A DNA stretch of 64,000 nt from Chryseobacterium sp. FH2 (GCF_001045455.1 NZ_LFNE01000004.1:1-64000); one strand, 5' to 3'. Positions 46,283-55,421 are shown, numbered from the stretch's first letter. The notes: generated by a model not told the origin, from the letters alone. Translations and numbers: made by a program.

Positions 46283-46290
46283 CAAATATA
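46283..46290 (-). promoter_or_regulatory. Bacteroidota -7 element for the SatD operon
   Basis: Minus-strand TATATTTG fits TAnnTTTG only 5 bases before the ATG, so the transcript may be leaderless or nearly so. The box overlaps the first operator. Confidence 0.5.
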
Positions 46291-46306
46291 AGCATAATTA
46301 CTTATA
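46287..46306. promoter_or_regulatory. SatD operator 1
   Basis: TATAAG and CTTATA flank 8 bases in a perfect inverted repeat that overlaps the -7 box. Confidence 0.55.
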
Positions 46307-46315
46307 AATAAAAGA

Positions 46316-46335
46316 TATAAGCAGAAACACTTATA
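46316..46335. promoter_or_regulatory. SatD operator 2
   Basis: A second perfect TATAAG-N8-CTTATA repeat starts exactly 29 bases after the first and shares CA after the left half-site. Confidence 0.55.
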
Positions 46336-46344
46336 GATATTGAT

Positions 46345-46364
46345 TATTAGTGAATCTGCTTATG
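46345..46364. promoter_or_regulatory. SatD operator 3 (degenerate)
   Basis: TATTAG-N8-CTTATG begins 29 bases after operator 2. It has one changed base in each half. Confidence 0.45.
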
Positions 46365-46428
46365 TCGATTATATAGTAAATGGCTGATTTTAGGGTACTT
46401 TACAGTAATCTAAAACTTATATTGGGCT

Positions 46429-48294
46429 CTATTTTTTTATAAACTGATAGGCTTTATCATCAAGTTTTAATAAATATGAACCTGGCGTCAAGTTTTGTAC
46501 AGAAATATTTTTCTTGTTTTTGAATGGTAAATTTTCAATCTGAATAACCTTTCCTGAGAAATCTAAAATCTGAGCATTTTTCACATTTTCAACTTTTCCG
46601 TTTACAAAAATGGTTTCGTTTACAGGATTTGGATATATTTTAAATTCTTCATTTTTAGTATAAAGAGCATCTGAGGCTGAGAGAACTCCTAAATTTTGGC
46701 AGTAATTACTTGCGTAGGAATCCCATTCGCTGAGATTGAATGTTGCTGTGGGCTGGCTGATATTTGCTTTTCTATATAAAGATACATTAGATAATATTGA
46801 TGTGTTTGACTGCCCTGTGGAACCTATTGCATCTATTGTGGAAGATTTATATCTCAATTCCAGGTATTGGCTTCCTGAGAAAGTCATTTGTGGAGCAGCA
46901 GTCACAAATTTAGCCTGATCAATGGTGTAGCAAGAGAAATTTGCTCCGGGATTTAATACTACGAAAGTTTCATTATTTTGAACAGTTCCTTCCAGTTCAT
47001 AAGGCGCAGGAAAATAATAATTACTTCCGCTTGGAAGCTGAATTGAAAGTCTGTAATCATTCAAATTTACAGGATGCCCTGTTCTGTTGGTGATTTCTAA
47101 ACCTTTATTATTAGAAGTTCCTTCTAAGTATTTTGTGATTATTAAATCTCTAGCATAAATATCGGAAGCTAACGTTGTCGTTGAAACTGTATTGCTGTCC
47201 GGAGAATACAAATAGCCGTTGTCGTAGGCTTTGACCGTAAAATTATATGTTGTGGAAGGTGTAAGGTGATCAATACTTATTGAGTTTCCTTTGGTAGAAG
47301 CTACTAAAGCCCCATTCTGATAAATTTTATAACCTATTACGTCTGTACTTGAACTTGGAGCCCAGCTTAAAGTTGTAAAATAAGCACTGTTTTGGGTAAT
47401 TGTAAGGTTTGTTGGGGACTGCGGAGCAACAGCATCCGGAGCCTGCCCCCAAATTGCATTTACCCAAGACGGATTGTCAATAAATGGATTTCTGTTTTTC
47501 TGCAAAGCATAAACTGAGTTGTTTCTGTCAATTTCTCTTTGAGATACAGGATCTTGCTGATGCCATTGAAGAAGCATTGCGATATATGCGGGTTCAAAAG
47601 CTCTTTCTTCTGTTCCGTCTAACGGATTGGTATCAGAAGCAGGATTTGTGCTGTTGTTATAATTAAAAGTACCTAATTTCCCCTCAAATCTTACTGCGAA
47701 ATATAATAAACTTCTTGCAACATCACCTTTAAATTCATTAATAGGTTCATAAACTCTTCCTGTATAAACCCAGTTCGGAATAGCGCTGTTTCCGATTTTT
47801 GAAGTGTTGGTAAAAGTATAAAAATTGGTTGAGCCGGCAATTCCATAAGGGTAGTTGCTTCTCAGCTGGTTGATTTTTGCATCAGTGGGGACTACATAAA
47901 ATAAATCAGAGTACATAGGGTAATTACTATAAAATGTACTTTGAGGCATCATGTGTTCACGATTCCAGCCTAACCCCTCTGTTGCGGCGCTTCCGATGAT
48001 GTTTGCGGTTGTATATTCGTAAGCATCCGGGCCTGTGGGAATTTCAGAATAAATATCTAATAATATAGTCGTATTGGTGGCATCATGATCATAATATTTA
48101 TCCAAATCTGTTTGATTATAATAATTAGTAAGATCTCCATAATGCCAGCTGATGTTTTTCGCCGAGACAATCTCATGAAGTTTAGATTTCAGCGCGTAAC
48201 CGGTCAAACCTGTTGTTCCATCGTAATAACCCGCAGGAATTTGTGCGGAAATATATGATGAAATTAAAATTATTGGAAGTAAAAATTTTTTCAT
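46429..48294 (-). CDS. Secreted endonuclease I-family nuclease with T9SS signal
   Basis: The 621-residue protein has a signal peptide (ISAQ at about 17) and an endonuclease I domain (about 25-280) with the catalytic core WNREHMMPQSTF (Arg112, Glu113, His114). A fibronectin type III domain (about 290-375) and a lamin-tail-like domain (about 380-480, LIITKYLEGTSNNKG) follow. The C-terminal T9SS type A sorting domain is FKIYPNPVNETIFVNG to SYLLKLDDKAYQFIKK. It is likely secreted to the surface to degrade extracellular DNA or RNA for nutrients or competition. Confidence 0.9.
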   Translation of the reverse strand: MKKFLLPIILISSYISAQIPAGYYDGTTGLTGYALKSKLHEIVSAKNISWHYGDLTNYYNQTDLDKYYDHDATNTTILLDIYSEIPTGPDAYEYTTANIIGSAATEGLGWNREHMMPQSTFYSNYPMYSDLFYVVPTDAKINQLRSNYPYGIAGSTNFYTFTNTSKIGNSAIPNWVYTGRVYEPINEFKGDVARSLLYFAVRFEGKLGTFNYNNSTNPASDTNPLDGTEERAFEPAYIAMLLQWHQQDPVSQREIDRNNSVYALQKNRNPFIDNPSWVNAIWGQAPDAVAPQSPTNLTITQNSAYFTTLSWAPSSSTDVIGYKIYQNGALVASTKGNSISIDHLTPSTTYNFTVKAYDNGYLYSPDSNTVSTTTLASDIYARDLIITKYLEGTSNNKGLEITNRTGHPVNLNDYRLSIQLPSGSNYYFPAPYELEGTVQNNETFVVLNPGANFSCYTIDQAKFVTAAPQMTFSGSQYLELRYKSSTIDAIGSTGQSNTSILSNVSLYRKANISQPTATFNLSEWDSYASNYCQNLGVLSASDALYTKNEEFKIYPNPVNETIFVNGKVENVKNAQILDFSGKVIQIENLPFKNKKNISVQNLTPGSYLLKLDDKAYQFIKK

Positions 48295-48458
48295 TCTTTA
48301 AAAATTGGGTGGCTAAAATAGTAAATTAATCTACTCAAAGTTGAGAAAAATTTATTAAAAAATCATTAAATATTTAAATATAAAAAATTGAAAATTAAAG
48401 TATTGAGTATAAATTATTATAACAGAAATAAATTTCTTTCGCATTCCGTCAATTTGGT

Positions 48459-48466
48459 TATCTTTG
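48459..48466 (+). promoter_or_regulatory. Bacteroidota -7 element for the acyl-CoA dehydrogenase gene
   Basis: TATCTTTG fits TAnnTTTG, 23 bases before the ATG at 48489. Confidence 0.5.
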
Positions 48467-48488
48467 GGAATTAACTATTTTATCTTAT

Positions 48489-49628
48489 ATGAATACAGAG
48501 ACTATTGACAACATTAAAATGATAGCAGAAACGGCAAGAGAATTTGCTGAAAAGAATATTAGACCTAATATTATGGAGTGGGACGAAAGTCAAACGTTTC
48601 CAAAAGATTTGTTTCACCAGTTGGGGGAAATGGGTTTCATGGGAATTGTTATTCCTGAGCAATATGGTGGTTCTGGTCTTGGTTATCATGAGTATGTGAC
48701 GATTCTTGATGAGATTTCTCAGGTTGACCCATCAATTGGTCTTTCTGTTGCAGCACACAATTCACTTTGTACCAATCATATCTACGAATTTGGAAACGAA
48801 GAACAAAGAAATAAATGGCTTCCACAGTTAGCTTCAGGTAAAGTAATCGGAGCTTGGGGTTTGACTGAGCACAATACAGGTTCAGATTCTGGAGGTATGT
48901 CTACAACTGCCGTGAAAGATGGTGATGAATGGATAATCAGTGGTGCTAAAAACTTTATTACTCACGCTATTTCAGGAGATATTGCTGTGGTAATGACAAG
49001 AACAGGAGAAATTGGAGCCAAAAATAATTCTACAGCTTTTGTTTTGGAAAAAGGGATGCCCGGTTTTGCTTCCGGTAAAAAGGAAAATAAACTAGGAATG
49101 AGAGCTTCTGAAACTGCGGAATTGATTTTCGATAACGTTCGTGTTCCGGATTCTCACCGTTTAGGAGAAGTTGGAGAAGGTTTCAAACAGGCTATGAAAA
49201 TTTTGGATGGGGGCAGAATTTCTATCGCTGCTTTAAGTTTAGGTACTGCAAGAGGAGCTTATAAGGCTGCTTTGAAATATGCTAAAGAAAGACAGCAATT
49301 CGGAAAGTCAATTTCAGAATTTCAGGCTATCAACTTTATGTTGGCAGATATGGCAACGGAAATCGATGCTGCTGAGTTATTGATTCAAAGAGCTTCAACG
49401 TTGAAGAATTCGAAACAGAAAATGACAAAAGAAGGAGCTATGGCAAAATTATATGCTTCTGAAGCTTGTGTAAGAATTGCGAACAATGCCGTTCAGATTT
49501 TTGGAGGGTATGGTTATACAAAAGATTTTCCTGCTGAGAAATATTACAGAGATTCTAAACTGTGTACCATCGGTGAAGGAACTTCTGAAATCCAAAGATT
49601 AGTTATCGGTAGAGATATCACAAAATAG
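48489..49628 (+). CDS. Acyl-CoA dehydrogenase
   Basis: The 379-residue FAD enzyme introduces the first double bond in fatty acyl-CoA or branched-chain acyl-CoA breakdown. It shows the N-terminal helical domain, WGLTEHNTGSDSGGM and the FAD-binding ERQQFGKSISEFQ. The active-site glutamate is likely Glu363 in TIGEGTSEIQ. The closest type is short-chain or isovaleryl-like, but chain length cannot be fixed from sequence. A DinB gene follows 20 bp downstream. Confidence 0.9.
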   Translation: MNTETIDNIKMIAETAREFAEKNIRPNIMEWDESQTFPKDLFHQLGEMGFMGIVIPEQYGGSGLGYHEYVTILDEISQVDPSIGLSVAAHNSLCTNHIYEFGNEEQRNKWLPQLASGKVIGAWGLTEHNTGSDSGGMSTTAVKDGDEWIISGAKNFITHAISGDIAVVMTRTGEIGAKNNSTAFVLEKGMPGFASGKKENKLGMRASETAELIFDNVRVPDSHRLGEVGEGFKQAMKILDGGRISIAALSLGTARGAYKAALKYAKERQQFGKSISEFQAINFMLADMATEIDAAELLIQRASTLKNSKQKMTKEGAMAKLYASEACVRIANNAVQIFGGYGYTKDFPAEKYYRDSKLCTIGEGTSEIQRLVIGRDITK

Positions 49629-49648
49629 ATTGAGTTAAAAACATATAA

Positions 49649-50146
49649 ATGATTAAAAAAGCCCTTCTGGGTGAATTTTTGCATGAAGCAGAAAACACCA
49701 GAAAAATTTTAAAAGCAATTCCTGACAGTGCCTTAGATTGGAGACCATCTGAAAAAAACTGGACAACTGCACAATTAGCTTCCCATATTGCGGAAATTTA
49801 TAATTGGTATGAATCTACCTTTAATCAGGATATCTTTGATATGGGAACATATCAATATGATAAAGGGAATATCTCTAAAGCGGAAAATATTGTTGCCAAA
49901 TTTGAAGAAAATGTTGCTAAAGCCCAGCGGGTTTTAGAAAATTCAGATGAAAGTGCCTATTTTAATGAATGGAAAATGGAGATGCACGGAAATATAATTT
50001 TTCCTCCTACTCAGAAAATTCAGGTAATCAGAGGTTTTTTGTATAATCATTTGTATCATCACAGAGGTGAGTTGGTTGTTTATTTAAGATCTACAGGAAA
50101 TAAAGTTCCGGGATTGTACGGACCGACTGCCGACGATAAGTTTTAG
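49649..50146 (+). CDS. DinB family protein
   Basis: The 165-residue DinB-fold protein has histidines at ASHIAEIYNWY, near residue 47, and YNHLYHHRGELVVYL near 130-134. They match the DinB metal triad. Members may transfer thiols such as bacillithiol or act as stress-induced hydrolases. It lies 20 bp after the acyl-CoA dehydrogenase and is probably co-transcribed with it. A terminator follows at 50175. Confidence 0.85.
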   Translation: MIKKALLGEFLHEAENTRKILKAIPDSALDWRPSEKNWTTAQLASHIAEIYNWYESTFNQDIFDMGTYQYDKGNISKAENIVAKFEENVAKAQRVLENSDESAYFNEWKMEMHGNIIFPPTQKIQVIRGFLYNHLYHHRGELVVYLRSTGNKVPGLYGPTADDKF

Positions 50147-50174
50147 AAAGTTAGAATTATATCATCAATAAGTG

Positions 50175-50205
50175 AATAGCACTCGTGTTTTACGGGTGCT
50201 ATTTT
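50175..50205 (+). terminator. Terminator after the DinB gene
   Basis: AATAGCAC pairs with GTGCTATT in an extended hairpin followed by TTTTCTTTTTTT. Confidence 0.7.
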
Positions 50206-50316
50206 CTTTTTTTGAGAAAATGATATTTTAATTATAATCAATGTATGGCATAATATATTGAATAGATAATCAAAAATTTTCTTAAAAAATTTTCTTTTTC
50301 GTTATAAATTTTTTAT

Positions 50317-50324
50317 TAGCTTTG
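50317..50324 (+). promoter_or_regulatory. Bacteroidota -7 element for the metalloprotease gene
   Basis: TAGCTTTG fits TAnnTTTG, 28 bases before the chosen ATG at 50352. The earlier in-frame ATG overlaps this box. Confidence 0.55.
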
Positions 50325-50351
50325 ATATACCATAATCAAATATTTATTTAT

Positions 50352-53282
50352 ATGAAAAAACAATTATCAATGATCGGAATGCTTCTTATCACAGGAGTTT
50401 CTTTCGCTCAAACTGATCGTCTTTGGTCTGAAGGAGTTAAAAAAGCATCTTCGGAAATTCTTGAAAACAAAACGAATATTAATAATCCAAAAATTTACAG
50501 TTTGGATATTAATGGATTAAAAAATGCCTTGGCAAGAGCTCCGAAAAGACTTGCCGCAGGAGAAAAATCAGAGATCATTATTTCCTTCCCAAATTCTGAA
50601 GGAAAAATGGAAAATTTCAAAGTAAGAGAAAATTCAAATTTTGATCCTCAGCTTGCTGCAAAATTTCCGGACATCAAATCTTATGTAGGTGAAGGATTGG
50701 ACGATTCAAATGCAACAGTGTATTTCAGCGTTTCTCCACTGGGTTTGTCATCAATGGAAATTTATGGGGACAAATCTGCCGTTTTTATTGAACCTTATAC
50801 TAAAGATTTATCAACGTACGTGGTTTACAAAAAATCTGACAAAAAAGATGATTTAAACAAGTTTGAATGTACCGTAATTGATGTTGCTCAAAAAGGAGTT
50901 TCAGGTACAAATCTTACAGCAAGACCAAACGCTGATGATGCTAAATTAAGAACCTTCAGACTTGCATTATCTTGTACAGGGGAATATACTGCATATTTCG
51001 GTGGAACAAAAGCCAATGCTTTAGCAGCAATGAACAATACCATGACTCGTGTAAACGGAGTATTTGAAAAAGATTTTGCAGCGAGAATGGTATTGATTTC
51101 AAATAATGATGCTGTGATTTATACCAATGCCTCCACCGATCCTTATTCTGCGGCTTCAGGAATGAGCAGCTGGAATTCTCAACTTCAAAGTACATTAACT
51201 TCAGTGATTGGTGAAGCAAATTATGACATCGGGCATTTATTCGGGGCTTCGGGAGGAGGCGGAAATGCAGGTTGTATCGGATGCGTCTGTACAAATGGTT
51301 CAAAAGGTAGTGGTTATACCTCTCCTGCTGATGCAATTCCTTCGGGTGATAATTTTGATATTGATTATGTAGCTCATGAGATGGGACATCAATTCGGCGG
51401 AAACCATACATTCTCAATGAGTAATGAAGGGACGGGAGCAAATATGGAACCTGGTTCCGGATCTACAATCATGGGGTATGCGGGAATTACAAGCCAGGAT
51501 ATTCAGCCACATTCAGATGCATTCTTCCACGCAATCAGTATTCAGCAGATTACCAATAATATTAAAGCCAAAACCTGCCCTGTAAGTACAAGCACAGGAA
51601 ATTCAATTCCAACAGCGAATGCAGGTTTAGATTATACCATTCCGAAAGGAACACCATTTGTATTAACAGGTACCGGAACTGATGCAAACGGCGATTCTTT
51701 AACGTACATCTGGGAGCAAATGGACAATGCTTCTTCTTCTCAGACAGGAGCCAGCTCTGCGGCAAGTGCTACAAAAGCATCAGGACCCACTTTCAGATCT
51801 TGGACACCAACTGCTTCTCCGGTGAGATATTTCCCAAGAATGGCTTCGGTGTTAACAGGTGCGACAACAACGGCGGGTTCCGAAATCACTGTTGAAGCAC
51901 TTTCAAACGTAGCAAGAACTTATAATTTTAGATTTACGGTTCGTGACAATAGAGCCGGAGGTTCAGGGAACAATTCTGATGATACTGTAATCACAGTAAA
52001 CGGAACTGCAGGGCCTTTCAGTGTTAGCTCTCAGAATTCAGCAACAACATACACAGGCGGAAGTTCTCAAACGGTTACCTGGAATGTAGCAGGAACTACG
52101 GCAAATGGTGTAAATGCTGCAAATGTAGATATTCTTTGGTCCACAGACAGCGGAAATACCTGGACTACTCTATTAGCCGGAACTCCGAATGACGGAACCC
52201 AGGCTGTGACAATTCCGAATGTTTCTACTACTACCGGAAGAATTATGGTGAAAGGTTCAAATCACATCTTCTTTGATGTAAATAATGCAAACATCACAGT
52301 AAATGCGGGTTCAGGAACTTCAGATACTATTGCTCCTACAGCTCCTACTCTTGCAGCTTCCGGCACAACTTCTACAAGTACAAACCTCTCTTGGTCCGGT
52401 GCAACAGATAATGTAGCTGTTACGGGTTATGATGTATATCAGGGATCTTCATTAATCGGCTCTACGGCTTCAACGTCTTATACTGTGACAAGTTTGACTC
52501 CATCAACTACTTATAGTTTCTCAGTTAAAGCAAAAGATGCAGCAGGAAACGTTTCACCTTCAAGTAATACGGTAAGTGTTACAACCCTTGCAGGAAGCAC
52601 TGTTTCTTATTGTTCAGCTTCAGCTTCAAATACGGCAGACGAAAGAATCGGAAATGTGAAATTCGGAACTATTAATAATACTTCTACAGGAACTGCGGGA
52701 TATGAAAACTTTACGTCGGTTTCTACAAACGTAACAAAAGGAAGTTCTTATACAATTTCTATAACTCCTGTTTGGACGTCAACTAAATATAATGAAGCGT
52801 ATGCAGTCTATATCGATTACAATGGCGATGGAGATTTTACAGACAGTGGTGAATTAGCCTGGTCTAAAGCCGGTTCTACAACGAGTCCGGTAACAGGCTC
52901 AATTACAATTCCGTCCACTGCAACTGTAGGTAATACCAGAATGAGAGTTATGATGCAGTACAACTCTGTTCCTACGTCATCTTGCGGATCATATACTTAT
53001 GGGCAAGTTGAAGATTATACATTAAATATTGTTTCATCAGGAAAAGGAGATTTAGTAAATACAAAAGATTTAATTACAGATATTAAATTATATCCAAACC
53101 CTGTACAAAATATTTTAAATATTTCAAATACAACGTCAGAAGATTATAAAATCTTCGAAATGGGTGGAAAACTAATCAACTCAGGAAAACTTGAAAGAGG
53201 AGCTGTAAATGTAAGCAACCTTACAAAAGGAGCTTACCTTATTCAGATTGGAGAGGTTACAAAGAGATTCATTAAAAATTAA
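50352..53282 (+). CDS. Secreted reprolysin-like metalloprotease with T9SS signal
   Basis: The 976-residue protein has a signal peptide (VSFAQ), a prodomain (about 20-180) and a zinc metalloprotease domain. The zinc motif is HEMGHQFGGNH with His342, Glu343, His346 and His352, plus a Met-turn (STIMGYAG). A PKD/Ig-like region (about 420-560), further beta domains, a fibronectin type III domain (about 660-750) and a GEVED-like domain (about 755-895) follow. It ends in a T9SS type A sorting domain (IKLYPNPVQNILNIS to FIKN). I chose the ATG at 50352 because the signal peptide starts there and an upstream ATG lies in the promoter. Confidence 0.9.
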   Translation: MKKQLSMIGMLLITGVSFAQTDRLWSEGVKKASSEILENKTNINNPKIYSLDINGLKNALARAPKRLAAGEKSEIIISFPNSEGKMENFKVRENSNFDPQLAAKFPDIKSYVGEGLDDSNATVYFSVSPLGLSSMEIYGDKSAVFIEPYTKDLSTYVVYKKSDKKDDLNKFECTVIDVAQKGVSGTNLTARPNADDAKLRTFRLALSCTGEYTAYFGGTKANALAAMNNTMTRVNGVFEKDFAARMVLISNNDAVIYTNASTDPYSAASGMSSWNSQLQSTLTSVIGEANYDIGHLFGASGGGGNAGCIGCVCTNGSKGSGYTSPADAIPSGDNFDIDYVAHEMGHQFGGNHTFSMSNEGTGANMEPGSGSTIMGYAGITSQDIQPHSDAFFHAISIQQITNNIKAKTCPVSTSTGNSIPTANAGLDYTIPKGTPFVLTGTGTDANGDSLTYIWEQMDNASSSQTGASSAASATKASGPTFRSWTPTASPVRYFPRMASVLTGATTTAGSEITVEALSNVARTYNFRFTVRDNRAGGSGNNSDDTVITVNGTAGPFSVSSQNSATTYTGGSSQTVTWNVAGTTANGVNAANVDILWSTDSGNTWTTLLAGTPNDGTQAVTIPNVSTTTGRIMVKGSNHIFFDVNNANITVNAGSGTSDTIAPTAPTLAASGTTSTSTNLSWSGATDNVAVTGYDVYQGSSLIGSTASTSYTVTSLTPSTTYSFSVKAKDAAGNVSPSSNTVSVTTLAGSTVSYCSASASNTADERIGNVKFGTINNTSTGTAGYENFTSVSTNVTKGSSYTISITPVWTSTKYNEAYAVYIDYNGDGDFTDSGELAWSKAGSTTSPVTGSITIPSTATVGNTRMRVMMQYNSVPTSSCGSYTYGQVEDYTLNIVSSGKGDLVNTKDLITDIKLYPNPVQNILNISNTTSEDYKIFEMGGKLINSGKLERGAVNVSNLTKGAYLIQIGEVTKRFIKN

Positions 53283-53308
53283 TAACCATTTTTAAATTAA
53301 ACTATGCT

Positions 53309-53339
53309 AAGGCTGTCTGGAAACGGGCAGTCTTTTTTT
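53309..53339 (+). terminator. Terminator after the metalloprotease gene
   Basis: GGCTGTC and GGGCAGTC pair (with wobble) across an A-rich loop and are followed by a T run. Confidence 0.6.
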
Positions 53340-53372
53340 ATTAAAAATTAGTTTTTCTTTAAACAGCTTTTT

Positions 53373-53418
53373 GTCATTCAAAACGAAATGAAATAGATTC
53401 TTTCTTCTTGAGAATGAT
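53373..53418. repeat. Short intergenic repeat, copy 2
   Basis: GTCATTC and AGAATGAT bound the element, with AACGAAATGAAATAGATTC inside. It is a shorter, related copy of 37279-37355. Confidence 0.5.
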
Positions 53419-53501
53419 AAAACCATATGAATTACTTTTACCATAAAATTATGATTAATATCTAAAATTAACTTCATGTGTTTTTTCAATAAATAACAAA
53501 A

Positions 53502-53537
53502 ATTCTAACCTCTAATTTCTAGCTTCTAACTTCTAAA
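53502..53537. repeat. Imperfect short tandem repeat of TTCTAA-type units
   Basis: The run has TTCTAACC, TCTAATTTCT, AGCTTCTAAC and TTCTAAAA units. It sits just before the MazG-like gene's promoter. Confidence 0.45.
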
Positions 53538-53542
53538 AATTT

Positions 53543-53550
53543 TATATTTG
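53543..53550 (+). promoter_or_regulatory. Bacteroidota -7 element for the MazG-like operon
   Basis: TATATTTG fits TAnnTTTG, 20 bases before the ATG at 53570. Confidence 0.55.
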
Positions 53551-53569
53551 CCTTAAATAAAAAATATTC

Positions 53570-54037
53570 ATGGATAAAATTGATAGTCTGAACCAGGTAG
53601 CAGAATTCCACACAACTTTTAAAGCCCCTGTTCTAGATACGCCACAGATTCCTTCACCAGAAAGGTGTAATCTGAGAGTTGAGCTTTTGCAGGAAGAATT
53701 AAACGAATTAAAACAGGCAATTGCAGATAATGATATCGTAGAAATCGCGGATGCACTTTGTGATTTACAGTATGTTTTGAGCGGTGCTGTTTTGGAATTC
53801 GGACTTGGCAACAAATTTGTAGAGCTATTCAACGAAGTTCAGCGTTCTAATATGTCTAAAGCTTGTAATGATGAAAAGCAGGCACAGGAAACTGTTGAAT
53901 TTTATAAAGCTAAAGAGGTAGAATCTTTTTATGAAAAATCAGGTGAAAAGTATAATGTTTACAGACAGGCAGATCATAAAGTCTTAAAAAACAAGTACTA
54001 CTCTCCTGCTGATTTAAAGAAAATTATCGAAAAATAA
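53570..54037 (+). CDS. MazG-like nucleotide pyrophosphohydrolase
   Basis: The 155-residue all-alpha protein carries the metal-binding pattern EELNELKQAI (Glu42/43, Glu46) with Glu58 and Asp61 downstream in EIADALCDLQY. It belongs to the MazG/all-alpha NTP pyrophosphatase superfamily, which cleaves (d)NTPs or related nucleotides to monophosphates. It is the first gene of a four-gene operon and has a promoter 20 bases upstream. The next gene starts 1 bp after its stop. Confidence 0.87.
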   Translation: MDKIDSLNQVAEFHTTFKAPVLDTPQIPSPERCNLRVELLQEELNELKQAIADNDIVEIADALCDLQYVLSGAVLEFGLGNKFVELFNEVQRSNMSKACNDEKQAQETVEFYKAKEVESFYEKSGEKYNVYRQADHKVLKNKYYSPADLKKIIEK

Positions 54038-54038
54038 T

Positions 54039-54602
54039 ATGAAAAAATTTATTACAAATATTGTTGCCGTTTCAGCTCTATTCTTGGTATCTCAACAGTT
54101 TAGTGCTCAAAAAGTAGTGGTAAATCGTGAAGTGGAAACTACTAAAGATGGTAAAATGCTATTGGGAAACCAATTAAAAGATCAATTTTTAAAGGCTCCG
54201 TATGCAGATTGGTATGTAAAAGAGCATGACGAATATGCCATAGATCAAAAAGCGATTGGAGAACTGAAAAAAGAAAAAATCAACACTTACAATATCATCG
54301 TTTTCATGGGCACCTGGTGTGAAGACAGTCACAGGGATTTTCCCAGACTGATGAAAATTCTGGAAGAATTGAAATATCCCGAAAACAAGCTTACAATCAT
54401 TGCTGTAAACCGCAAAAAAGAGTCTCCTGCAGGCGAAGAAAGCCGTTATAATATTCAGAAGGTTCCTACTATTATTGTTGAAAAATATGGTAAAGAATTA
54501 GGAAGAATTATAGAAATGCCAACTTCAGGATATATTGAAAGGGATTTAGTAGAAATCCTGAAAAAAGATGATTCGTCAGTACTTAAAGAAATATTCAAAT
54601 AA
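54039..54602 (+). CDS. Thioredoxin-like exported protein, monothiol
   Basis: The 187-residue protein has a signal peptide (about 1-23) and a thioredoxin fold with GTWCEDSHRD. Cys94 is followed by Ser97 in place of the second Cys of CxxC, so it cannot work as a simple dithiol oxidoreductase. A cis-Pro is present in VPTIIV. It may act as a monothiol or binding-type thioredoxin in the periplasm. It starts 1 bp after the MazG-like gene. Confidence 0.85.
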   Translation: MKKFITNIVAVSALFLVSQQFSAQKVVVNREVETTKDGKMLLGNQLKDQFLKAPYADWYVKEHDEYAIDQKAIGELKKEKINTYNIIVFMGTWCEDSHRDFPRLMKILEELKYPENKLTIIAVNRKKESPAGEESRYNIQKVPTIIVEKYGKELGRIIEMPTSGYIERDLVEILKKDDSSVLKEIFK

Positions 54603-54608
54603 TAAATA

Positions 54609-55214
54609 TTGAGAAATTATAAAATCATAGTACCATTTCTGGCAGGAGTTCTTGTCATGTTATTCCTGTTTTTCGGGCTGAAATCTTGTTTCAATCTTGG
54701 AAGTAAAACGGAAAAGTCAGATTATTATATTTTGACAAACCAAATTTCTAAGATGAATAAAATGGTGGTTTTGGAACAGGATGCTTCTTCTATGCAGAAA
54801 ACAAAGATGGGTATTGAAATTTTCGGAAGCGAAGTTTCCAGCAACAGTATTATTACCTATACTAAAACCAATGCGCAGGTTTCTTATGATTTGAATAAGA
54901 TGAAAATAAAGGTAGATTCTATTAATAAAAAACTGATTATTACGGAATTACCTAATGCAGATATAAGAATTACTCCAAGTGTTGAAATTCAGTCTATGGA
55001 CGATTCTTTTATCAACAGAATTTCTGAGAAAGATATCAAAAGTGTAACTCAAAAAGCAAAGGATGCTGCTATTAAATCTATTGATCAAAATAGATTAAGA
55101 GATGAAGGGCACAAACAATTAATGGAAAATCTTAATAATATATTCGTTTTGGCAAAGGCTTTGAATTATAGTATAGAAGACCAGACAGGTAAACTGGATG
55201 TTTTAGGACTATAA
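54609..55214 (+). CDS. DUF4230 membrane protein
   Basis: The 201-residue protein starts with a TTG 6 bp after the preceding stop. It has one N-terminal transmembrane helix (about 5-28, IIVPFLAGVLVMLFLFFGL) and a periplasmic domain with mixed beta and helix, ending in a helix-rich tail. The order matches DUF4230, whose function is unknown. No ATG start exists nearby that keeps the helix. Confidence 0.83.
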   Translation: MRNYKIIVPFLAGVLVMLFLFFGLKSCFNLGSKTEKSDYYILTNQISKMNKMVVLEQDASSMQKTKMGIEIFGSEVSSNSIITYTKTNAQVSYDLNKMKIKVDSINKKLIITELPNADIRITPSVEIQSMDDSFINRISEKDIKSVTQKAKDAAIKSIDQNRLRDEGHKQLMENLNNIFVLAKALNYSIEDQTGKLDVLGL

Positions 55215-55225
55215 AATTTAAAGCT

Positions 55226-55411
55226 ATGGACTCAAAAGGAAATAATAAAAGCAAAGAATCTGCAAATGCTGCAGAAACCAAAAAACAAAATCAGGATTTC
55301 CAAAATATTCCTGCTTCATCAAAAAAGACCAATCCGCCTGATATTGATAAAGAAGATGTACAAAAATCTTCCAAAAATAAATCAGGAAAAACGGATAATA
55401 CTAAAGAATAA
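55226..55411 (+). CDS. Small disordered hydrophilic protein
   Basis: The 61-residue product is very rich in Lys, Asn, Ser, Thr and Glu and has no hydrophobic segment, so it is probably disordered. It lies 11 bp after the DUF4230 gene with an ATG preceded by an A-rich tract. I do not recognise a family. The coding call rests on position and on codon use. Confidence 0.55.
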   Translation: MDSKGNNKSKESANAAETKKQNQDFQNIPASSKKTNPPDIDKEDVQKSSKNKSGKTDNTKE

Positions 55412-55421
55412 TCTTAAATCA

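Noticed and set aside
53307..53489. Leftward open frame of 60 codons
   Set aside because: It runs through a terminator and an intergenic repeat, so it is not a gene.
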